DNA from: Closterium sp. Naga37s-1
Lineage: Eukaryota; Streptophyta; Zygnematophyceae; Desmidiales; Closteriaceae
Direction of reading: 5' to 3'
DNA: 64,000 bases
Assembly (NCBI GenBank): GCA_947471745.1
Contig: CANJKZ010000008.1
Coordinates: 3,962,501-4,026,500, forward strand
The notes under the pieces are model-generated. The model saw nothing but the letters and a program-made list of their open reading frames with translations. It ran no database searches and had not been told where the DNA came from. Shown here piece after piece: positions 55,815-64,000 of the stretch; position 1 is the stretch's first letter; every line of letters starts with the position of its first letter. The position numbers and the translations under genes were made by a program.

Positions 55815-56590
55815 GGCTCGAATAGCAAGGGACGTTCTACCAGGTAGGAGGAGCTTATGATGCTCGTTGGTGAAGGTGATTTGGCGAGTGAATCAGCTTC
55901 GCTCTCGCCTTTGTGCCTCCACAATAGAACTGCTGCTGCTTGCTATGTCGCGCTTGTTTTGCTCACACATTCCACGATTATTGTTAGCGGGTTTGCTCCA
56001 GGAGATTATTGCTGGCAGCAATACAGCCGACTTTTAAGTTACGCGCTCCGACGCTGAATACAAGCCGCGCACCTCAAGGTGGTCGCCTTTTGGAAAGAGT
56101 TACAAACGAAATTACATCGTTTCGCGGACCTCCTTGAGAAACACTTTTACGACTGTTGCGAAGGTACCGTGGTCTCGTCACATAGGGTTACAGCTCGTGA
56201 GTAATCTTGGCTCTCACTGGGTCGTAGCAGTGTGATAATTGTTTCGGGCATGTCGAGGAAGCCGATATAGTCAGCTAGTTTTAGCGAACGAGCAAGTTAA
56301 CGATGGAAATGCACCATATTCGACTCTCTAAATTGGTACAGCTTAGGAAGAAAAAACCTACAAAATGTGCTACTTGATATATTCCAATCCAGCCTTGAAT
56401 TGGGCAAAAAAATCTCCGAAGAGCAAGCACATTCTTCGTAAAAAATGCTATCTGGAAATTAGGCCTCTTTGTGTTGTAGCTATAAGAAACAAAATGCATG
56501 ATAACTCTGGAGTTCATTCACATAGAAGAGACCTAATCTGCAACCTTGAAAGTGCAGAGGTTTGGTTCGTAAATTTATCACCACGATCAG
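55815..56590. other. intergenic between the protease gene and TOM40
   Basis: 776 bp holding the promoter side of the protease gene and the 3' untranslated region of TOM40 (both genes run leftward). No TATA box or other element is convincing. No further gene seen. Confidence 0.45.
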
Positions 56591-59500
56591 CTACTCCCCA
56601 ACAGACATGCCAAACCCAAATTTATAATCCTTTTTCCAGTGATCCACCTGGAAAGGCAAAACGAGATTGTTGGGTTCAGATACAAAACACCAAAACGGGA
56701 ATGGGAAGACATGCGAGGCGCACTAGAGGAAGCGATGCAGGCTCAGAGACGCACGCAGACGCAAATATCAGACATCAACACTCACTAACGACATACCTCT
56801 GCAGAGAAAAGAAGATTAACACCAAGATTAAGCCTCTCTTCCAGATAGGCTGCTACACACCCATTGGTGTCCAGTCGCCCCCGCAGCCGACACTGGTTGG
56901 TGGAAACACAAGGGAGGATGGGGAAGAGGGGAAGGAGGATCGGAGGAAAAGAAAATACTGAAAACGATTGTGAGCACCACACTGGGTGTCACGCCCATCG
57001 GTGTCCAGTCGCCCCCGCAGCCGACACTGGTTGGTGGAAACACAAAGGGGGGGAGGGGGGAGAGGGGAAGGAGGATAGGAGGAAAAGAAAACACTGAGAA
57101 CGATTGTGAGCACCACACGGGGTTTCGCACACCCATTGGTGTCCATTCGCACCCGCAGCCGACACTGGTTGATGGAAACACAAGGGAGGACGGGGGAGGA
57201 GAATGAGAGGATCGGGGGAAGAGAGACTAGTGGGAATGATTGTGAGCGTCACACAGGATGGGGGATGGCACACAGCCATTGGTGTCCGGCCGGCACTGGT
57301 TGGTGGAAACACAAGGGAGGGGGGGGGGGAGGAATGAGAATATTGGAGGAAAAGAAACAATGGCTGTGAGCGTTACACAGGATGGCACACAGCCATTGGT
57401 GTCCAACCGGCACTGGTTGGTGGAAACACGAAGGGCGGGGGAAGGGGAAAGCCGAACTGCCCTCAATACAGTCACATACATTACGGCGGACTTATCCAAA
57501 CCCAACCACCTTGATCCTGTCACCTTGGTAACAGTGACTGTGACTGTGACTGCCACCCATTACAATCACCTCTTCCCAACGCCACACACACACCCGCCGC
57601 ACAATGTAATTGCTGCACACCACCCTGTACACTCTCATTCGCTGCTCACAACGGGTACACACACCACACCACACCTGCTGCAAGGTGTAGTCAGCACGCA
57701 CCTTGCTGTACACTCACCACTCATTACAGCCACGCACACAGCTCCCTGTACACTCACTTCTGAATACAGCCACACGCACACACACACACACGCACACACA
57801 CCTGGGCAGGATACAATCGTATCCCACAGCCCCCTGTACACACCTGGCGCAGGATATAGTCGTATCCCACACTCGTGGCCGACTCCTTGCTGTTCCAGTT
57901 GTGCAGGAAGTCGGCTGCTAGGGCCACCTGGTGAGGATGAGCATGGGCAATGCGGGGCAATGAGGTTGGATGGATAGGGATGGAGGAAGCTGACTGTTGG
58001 GTAGACCCAAATGAACACTCGTGGCCGACTCCTTGCTGTTCCAGTTGTGCAGAAAGTCGGCTGCTCGGTCCATCTGGTGAGGATGAGCATGGGCAATGCG
58101 GGGCAATGAGGTTGGATGGATAGGGATGGAGGAAGCTGACTGTTGGGTAGACCCAAATGAACACTCGTGGCCGACTCCTTGCTGTTCCAGTTGTGCAGAA
58201 AGTCGGCTGCTCGGTCCATCTGGTGAGGATGAGCATGGGCAATGCGGGGCAATGAGGTTGGATGGATAGGGATGGAGGAAGCTGACTGTTGGGTAGACCC
58301 AAATGAACACTCGTGGCCGACTCCTTGCTGTTCCAGTTGTGCAGAAAGTCGGCTGCTCGGTCCATCTGGTGAGGATGAGCATGGGCAATGCGGGGCAATG
58401 AGGTTGGATGGATAGGGATGGAGGAAGCTGACTGTTGGGTAGACCCAAATGAACACTCGTGGCCGACTCCTTGCTGTTCCAGTTGTGCAGAAAGTCGGCT
58501 GCTCGGTCCATCTGGTGAGGATGAGCACGGGCAACGAGGAGGAAAGGGCAATGGGGATGGATGAGGGATAGATGAAGGAGCACGCAAGGTGCAGAGCTGA
58601 CTTATGGACACGACTCCAAGGTGCTTCTTAAGTTGACACATATGTCACCCAAGTCATACACCTTATCCAACTGAAACACCTTATCCGTCTCGTATCTTAT
58701 CTGACAAGTGTTGCACGTAGCTCATGGACACCACTCCTACCAATACCGTATCTGACCATATCTTATACCAACACATGCCTTAATAATCTCATACCTGATT
58801 GGAGCCATACCTTATCTGACACGCGTTGCACGTAGGTCATGGACACCACTCCTGTGCTCGCCACCTGTGCTGTCGCCACCTGGAGCAAGTGAGATGGATG
58901 CGGGATGGCATGGATTGGAGCAATGCGGGATGTGCGTGATTTGGAGCACGCGTTGCACGTAGGTCATGGATACCACTCCTGCGCTCGCCACGTGCAGTCG
59001 CCGCCTGAAGAGCAAGCGGGATGGCATGGATTGGAGCGACGCGGAATGGGCATGATTTTTCCAGGAGAAAGAAGAGGAGGAAGAGCACACGGCCTGCAGC
59101 GCACCTTTTAAGAATTCTCATAAATATACCAGCAAGAGCAGCTCACCACTTTATCGGTGTTGTATCGACCAGCAATGCCCAGCCCAGAGCGCCGCTGGTG
59201 GCCCAGCCAGAAGGCCTCTCCGCCCAGAGAGAGTGTGGGCGTGACGCTCTGAATGTAGTTCACTCCGTAGAAAGCGTTGTTGCCCGCCTGTGCCTGCCAC
59301 TGGTAGTCCGACCCCTGCAGTCATGGAAGGGTAACGGATGTGGGAGACAGTGCTTTGTGTGACGCTCTGGATGTAGTTCACTCCGTAGAAAGCGTTGTTG
59401 CCTGCTTGCGCCTGCCACTGGTAGTCCGATCCCTGCAGTCATGGAGGGATGAAGGGCGTTGAATGAGGAGAGAACGTTTGAAAGCATGCTGTGAATGTGG

Positions 59501-60557
59501 TTCACTGCGTGGAAGGCGTTGTTTCCCGCCTGCACTGCACCTCCCGCTGATCTGGTAGTCTGATCGCTGCAGTGATGGAGAGAAATTCAGGCACCAGAAT
59601 ACTCGTTATGAGGGCATTCAGCAAACAAATGAGGGAAATCCAGACACCAGAATGGGGAACAATCGTTATGAGTAGCATTGACACCACAAATAGCGTTGAT
59701 AATCATTATGAGTCCATTCAGCGAACGCTCTGGATGGAAATCACTCGGTGGACTGCACCGTTTTGAGACTACTCAAAACACTGCTTTTATCATGTTGCCC
59801 ACATGCACGTGCGGCTCGTAGTAGTAACTTGCTACTACTTGCCACTGGTAGTCCAATCTCTCTTTGCAGTGATAGAGGGAAAGGAAGCGCATTGAGACAT
59901 GCCAAGTGTTGACACTCGCACTCTATAGGCTCACATACACGCGCGTACACACACAAACGTAAGCGCACGCACACACGCATGCACGCACACACAGGCAAGA
60001 CACACACCCACCCACACACTCACACGCACGCACCTTGTAGTCGAGTTGGAACATGCCCTGCGAGAAGTGCGGCTCGTTCACAATCTGCGCGTTGACCTTC
60101 AATGCCACGCTGTCAGTCACCTGGTAGCTCACCTGCTTCCCATGCCCTCTCTCTCTCTTACACGCACGCACCTTGTAGTCAAGCTGGAACATGCCCTGCG
60201 AGAAGTGAGGCTCGTTCACAATCTGTGCGCACTCACCTGCTTCCCATGTGCTCTCTCTCCCCTCTCTCTCCCCCTCACGCACGCACCTTGTAGTCGAGTT
60301 GGAACATGCCCTGGGAAAAGTGAGGCTCGTTCACGATCCGCGCACACTCAGCTACTTCCCGTGCTCTCTCTCTCGCGCACACACTCACGCTCACTCTCAC
60401 TCTCACGCACACGCACCTTGTAGTCGAGTTGGAACATGCCCTGGGAGAAATGTGGCTCGTTGACGATTTGCGCATTCACCTTCAGTGCCAGGCTGTCCGT
60501 CACCTGGTAGCTCACCCTCGCACTCAACCTCCCGTCCGCCATCCGGCCAATCAGCAT
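56591..60557 (-). CDS. TOM40: mitochondrial import receptor TOM40, C-terminal six exons (5' end missing)
   Basis: Exons with fitting GT-AG sites and phase 0 throughout: 60557-60417 (47 codons, [22 protein letters not shown]), 59314-59147 (56, [27 protein letters not shown]), 58879-58811 (23, [20 protein letters not shown]), 57927-57844 (28, [24 protein letters not shown]), 56892-56797 (32, [20 protein letters not shown]..) and 56647-56591 (18 codons and [21 protein letters not shown]). The order matches plant TOM40, the beta-barrel pore of the outer-membrane TOM complex that admits nearly all nuclear-encoded mitochondrial precursors. The last residues YKFGFGMSV fit the beta-signal read by the SAM complex. 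The visible part has 204 residues of about 300; the N-terminal third should lie beyond copia element E7 to the right, or is lost. Each splice junction region except the last exon has extra partial copies. Confidence 0.9.
56893..57430 (-). repeat. tandem copies of the TOM40 CRLRG exon start
   Basis: Besides the real exon start at 56892, the acceptor plus first 15-40 bp (AACCAG then TGTCGGCTGCGGG) recur with starts at about 57026, 57164, 57295 and 57412, spacing 117-138 bp. Between them run purine-rich segments (GGAGGAAAAGAAA) that are pyrimidine tracts on the coding strand, i.e. each copy carries its own polypyrimidine tract. The last two copies have lost about 13 bp of exon. Confidence 0.85.
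57928..58530 (-). repeat. four 146-bp copies of the TOM40 VALAAD exon start
   Basis: Units start near 58014, 58160, 58306 and 58452 and are almost identical to each other. Each holds about 85 bp of upstream intron with the acceptor CTCACCAG and the first 60 bp of the exon ([19 protein letters not shown]), then diverges at GTGTTCAT instead of GTGGGATAC. The real exon (57844-57927) is the last member. 146 is not a multiple of three, so the long open frames across the array are artefacts. Confidence 0.92.
58690..59010 (-). repeat. two extra copies around the TOM40 VATAQ exon
   Basis: 58946-59005 repeats the exon with a 2-bp loss that breaks frame (GCGACTGCACGTGGCGAGC). 58695-58740 repeats its second half with the following CAGATAAG ([14 protein letters not shown]). 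The real exon lies between them at 58811-58879. Confidence 0.82.
59358..59870 (-). repeat. three or more extra copies of the TOM40 GSDYQ exon start
   Basis: 59358-59432 is a good copy ([20 protein letters not shown], acceptor CTGCAG kept) that leaves homology after SVT. 59490-59566 is degraded with an insertion. A third starts near 59868 (LDYQWQV) and keeps only the beginning. 59700-59760 may be another fragment. Confidence 0.82.
60034..60345 (-). repeat. three extra copies of the end of the TOM40 MLIGR exon with donor
   Basis: Copies ending at 60287, 60172 and 60034, each with [17 protein letters not shown] followed by the donor GTGCGTGCGTG. The last (60132-60034) also has an acceptor (GGAAGCAG), is phase 0 at both ends and encodes 33 codons ([19 protein letters not shown]), so it could be spliced in without a frameshift. 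Confidence 0.88.
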
Positions 60558-60670
60558 CTTCTGCTCTCGGAAGAGGGGGGGGGTTGGTGGGGCGCGGAGG
60601 GGGGGGAAGGAGAGGCAACGGGGAAAGAGTCAGGGAAAGGACGGACAAGCCTGCCCACCGGGTGCAATCT

Positions 60671-60880
60671 GGTAGCTCACCCGCGCACTCAGCCTGCCGC
60701 CCGCCATCCAGCCAATCAGCATCTTCTGTTCCGGCAGTGACGTGGCACAGCACAGGGGAAGCGGGGAGGAGAGAGAGACAAAGGGGAAAACGTCGGGGAA
60801 AGGACGGACAAGTTGGATGCAATCTGGTAGCTTGCCCGCGCACTCAGCCTTACCGCACGCCATCCGACCAATCAGCATCT
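60671..60880 (-). repeat. two extra copies of the start of the TOM40 MLIGR exon
   Basis: ATG-containing starts at 60722 ([18 protein letters not shown]) and 60878 (MLIGRMACGKAECAG), spaced 156-165 bp from each other and from the real start at 60557, each preceded by AG. The right-hand copy is degraded by indels. Confidence 0.85.
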
Positions 60881-61177
60881 TAGGCTTGCGGATGGCTGAG
60901 GGTGCAGGGAATGAAGGGGAGGGGGTGGGGTCCTAAAACCTTTCCTCATGAAGGCGATGAGGAAAGGTCCCAGGAAAGGGCATGCACGCAAGGGGGAATG
61001 GAGTGTGATGTTACTATCTTTGAATTTGAAATGTAATGTTATCTTTGAATCTGGAATGTGACATTATCTTTGGATTTGGAATGTGATATTATACGAAGAT
61101 TCGATGAATGACGAAGGCAATTCAAAATTTCAGTTGTGGTGCGGAATAGCAAGCAGGAGAAAGGAGGGGGAGGGGGA
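60881..61177. other. remaining TOM40 intron up to the E7 junction
   Basis: No exon for the expected upstream TOM40 residues was seen. 61008-61095 holds three to four degenerate units of about 24-30 bp (TTATCTTTGAATTTGAAATG). A purine-rich stretch (61160-61180) borders E7. Confidence 0.5.
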
Positions 61178-63653
61178 GGGGCAGCCGCATGGATCATGGA
61201 GGTACGAGCGACCTCCATGACTAAGCCAATGCGGCGCTCAGCAACCCCATTCTGTTGCGGAGAGGCCGGAAGCGTGAACGTCTGGCGGATGCCGTGCTCC
61301 GCACAGAAGGCTGCCAAGAGGTCTGAGGAGAACTCACCACCTCTGTCAGAGTGCAGACGCAGGACAGGAAAGTCCGACTGGAACCGCTCGCGGAGCTGGA
61401 GACGAGTAGCGCGGATCCAGGGGATCAAAACATCAGGGACCTCCCCCTTGCTGCGCAAGGGGAAGACCGTGGTGTAACGCGTGTAGTCGTCGACGACCAG
61501 CAGGAAGTACCGCTCGTGGCCCTGTCCACGGACGCGGGCTGGGCCCCACACGTCCATGTGGAGAGTCTGCAGGGGAGCCTCTGTGGGAGGAAACGAGGAG
61601 GAGTGAGGAGCGGCGCGCTGCCGCCCCTCGACGCAAGGAATGCAGGGCGGCGCAGGCGAGGGAGGGAGGGCAGGCAGAGACTCAGGAAGGCCAGAGACCA
61701 GGTAGCGAGAGTGCATGCTACGAAGGCGAGGCAGGGAGGGGTGACCAAGGCGGTGGTGCCATAGGAGAGTGTCGTGCGACAGTCAGCGACACTCACACTG
61801 GGTAGCTACCTGAGCAGACGCGTACAGCTGGGGAGACAAAGGGGTGTAGCGCGACGCAGTGGTGAGGGTGTACAGACTGGACCCAGGCGCACGTGTGAAC
61901 GTGGCCAGGTGACGGCCGGTCCGGGAGCACGTGCAGATCGCCACACGCTGTCCTCCAGGAGTAAAGGTGTCAACCCAGTGATCCTGAAGGACGGCGTTGC
62001 TCACCAAGTTCGTAGAGAACGAGGGGAGGTGGAGACCAGACAGCTCACCAGACGGGACCGCCGGACACGAAAGCACAGTGGAAGACAGTGCAAGCACTGG
62101 GCCCCCAGAGGGGTCAGCCAGTGAGACAGGAACAGGTGCAGGGAGGGGATTGACTGTGGTACTGTCGCGAAAGAAACAGCGGGAAGCACCAGAGTCAAGT
62201 GTAAAGGTGTGCAAGGCCTGTGCAGGCGCAGTACCAAGGGGAGCAGACTCACAAGCACCTAGTGTTACAGGGGCTATACCAGGATCCGGCGGCACACACA
62301 AGTAGCAGTCACCCTCAGCACTAACAGTCAATGCATACATAGCAGCAAGAATTGCCTCATAGTCAAGATCAAAGATAGGTACATCACGCCTAAGCAAGTC
62401 TGCCCAGTTGGGGAACTCAGTACCATCAGGAAACTTGGCGCGCCAGGCGTCGCTAAGCCGAGCGAAGCAGCGCTGCTCAGTGTGAAACCCTGTGCATTGG
62501 CGATTAGCGCGGGGACCTGTGCGAATGATATAGGGGCAGCGACCAGGACCCCCAGAAGCCCCATGCCCGGCATACCAGTCAAGAAGCTGCTGGGAAGTGG
62601 GGGTCTGGCGCTGACGCTGCTGCTGCTGCTGCTGCTGCGGCTGCTGCTGGCCCTGACCTCCACTGCCACCACCGCTCCCTCCTCCCCCACCGCCGCTGCT
62701 GCCACCTCCACCGCTCCCAGTGCCTCCGCTGCCCCCACCACCACCTCCACCACCTCCACCCCCACGACCGCCTCCACCACCTCCACCTCTCCCGCCGCCA
62801 CCTCCACCGCCACCTCCACCGCCACCCCCACCTCCCCTGCCACCCTTGCCGCCCCTGCCGCTGCGACGCTTCCCACTAGGAGCGGAAGCAGCCCCGACCT
62901 CCTCAGCACCAAGGTAGTCGTGAGCAGCAGCTGCGGACGCGTAGGAGGGGGTGAGAGGGGAGGGGGAGCACCCCTCAAAGAGGGGAGAGCGAGGAGTGCC
63001 ACGAGCAGCACCTACAGCGAGGATGTTCTTCTCTGCTGCAAGGAGGTGCTTCTCGAAGTCGTCGACAGTGAGAGTGGGGGGGTCTAGCGCTAGGAAGTGG
63101 TCCCTGACGGAGCTAAGAGTGTCAGGGAGGCGGGTGACGAGGAAATAGAGAGTGAAGTACATCGGGGGGGGGGGGGGTTTGCGTCGCAGAACTCGGCGGA
63201 AAGTGCGGCACGAAAGCGAGTGTCAGTAGCGCGCAGGTGGGAAATGAGGTCCTCAGCAGTGGTGAACGAGGAAAGGTCGGGGAACAGGTAGGGTAGCATG
63301 AGCCGACCTATGGCTGCAGTGGCCGGGGAGGAGTAGCGCGCAACTACAGCGTCGTACAGCGTCTTAGCAGTTTTGTGCTGGCTGAAATGCGCGCGCTCAG
63401 TAATCGGCAGATGGTTCCTAATAGCTAGGCGTGCAGCAGCATCGCGAGTCTGCCACTGTGAGCGTTCGAGAGCAGGAGCATCGGCAGCAGGAGCAACGGC
63501 AGTGCCAGACACGTAATCGAACTGTGAAACGCCCTCTTTGGCATCGGTCAGAAGGAACAGTTGGAGATCATCTAACCACACAGCGAACTCTATGGGGCGA
63601 CCGTCAAGCTCGAACGCGAGAACGTTAGGCGTCGTCATAATGGCAGCAGGCAA
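61178..63653 (-). pseudogene. copia gag-protease-integrase fragment of E7
   Basis: Starts MPAAIMTTPN at 63653 like E6. A G run of 14 (63164-63177 on the plus strand; 9 in E6) shifts the frame inside gag. A second lesion is TGA at 61783-61785 where E6 has CGA (VATQCECRRLS). Cys/His cluster, protease DSGASRCFF (near 62180) and the integrase start including SDRGGEF (near 61345) remain. Homology ends after SMIHAAAP at the truncation. Not functional. Confidence 0.9.
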
Positions 63654-64000
63654 AGGCAGCAGAAAGCAGGCAGGCAGTAGACAGGAGGCAGTAGGCAGTA
63701 GACTGCAGGCTAAGACAGAGGCAGTAGGCAGCAGGCAGTACAGGCAACGTGCAGGGCAGTAGCTTGCTGCACTCGAGCTCCTAAGGTGGGGCTCTAGACA
63801 GTAGCAGGCCGAGCAGTTCTAAGGCAGTGGGCTCGGCAGCAGTGAGCCTCACAGGCAGGTACACGAGTAGGGCACGCGCGGCTGCTGGCTGCGTGCGGCT
63901 GAGGGCTGCGCGCGGCTCTCTGCTGTGCGTGGCTACGTGCTGCGCGCGGCTCCTGGCTGCACGTGGCGACGGGCTGCGCGCGGCTCCTAGCTGCGCGTGG
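63654..64000 (-). other. leader of E7, runs off the right edge
   Basis: Same repetitive GC-rich leader as E6 (50381-50730) with a few substitutions; primer site and 5' LTR should lie just outside the window. Confidence 0.8.

Larger units (their letters stand above)
61178..64000 (-). mobile_element. Ty1/copia element E7, truncated, close relative of E6
   Basis: From 63653 leftward the sequence parallels E6 gag, protease and integrase almost base for base. It stops at about 61178 inside the integrase at a GGGG microhomology; RT, RNase H and the 3' LTR are missing. The leader continues to the right edge. It lies in the same direction as TOM40, in the position of an upstream intron, or it has replaced the 5' part of the gene. 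Confidence 0.9.

Noticed and set aside
57635-58641. Two overlapping minus-strand frames of about 295-299 codons
   Set aside because: They run through 146-bp repeats in three alternating frames; the real coding part is only the 84-bp TOM40 exon.

Overview
The window is a eukaryotic, GC-rich, repeat-dominated nuclear segment. Two host genes with spliceosomal introns sit in a background of nested LTR retrotransposons and very long strand-asymmetric minisatellites. The TOM40-type import channel has plant-style sequence, so I infer the green lineage, most likely a streptophyte alga; a desmid such as Closterium is my best guess from general resemblance and is not proven by the window.

Layout. 1-2149: 5' part of a minus-strand Ty1/copia element (E1) running off the left edge. 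2805-21281 and 21515-26642: two copies (FB1 minus, FB2 plus), facing each other head to head, of an element bounded by 24-bp terminal inverted repeats. Each has a pyrimidine minisatellite arm, an AT-richer core and a purine minisatellite arm, so it resembles a foldback transposon; no transposase is visible. FB1 is split by copia element E2 (5269-19183, plus, TSD CATTC), which is itself split by copia element E3 (11878-18824, minus, TSD GACTT, identical LTRs). This is a three-level nest. 26643-31990: mostly unrecognised intergenic DNA. About 31990-43966: a decayed minus-strand Ty3/gypsy chromovirus (E5), split in its polypurine tract by plus-strand copia element E4 (32410-39375). 43967-51149: nearly intact minus-strand copia element E6. 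51861-55814: seven-exon minus-strand gene for a secreted S41-family protease. 56591-60557: last six exons of a TOM40 gene, minus strand. 61178-64000: truncated minus-strand copia element E7, close relative of E6, running off the right edge.

Relations. All the copia elements have very short LTRs (128-135 bp), Met-tRNA-type primer sites and closely related pol. E1, E6 and E7 encode a capsid-type gag; E2, E3 and E4 have none, which suggests trans-packaging by the gag-bearing members (compare barley BARE1/BARE2). Most inactivating point changes are C:G to T:A.

The two host genes show an unusual feature. Almost every recognised exon has extra partial copies in the flanking intron, and the copies span a splice junction. 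TOM40 is the extreme case, with two to five copies per junction. I regard the foldback pair and the splice-junction duplications as the two observations most worth following up.
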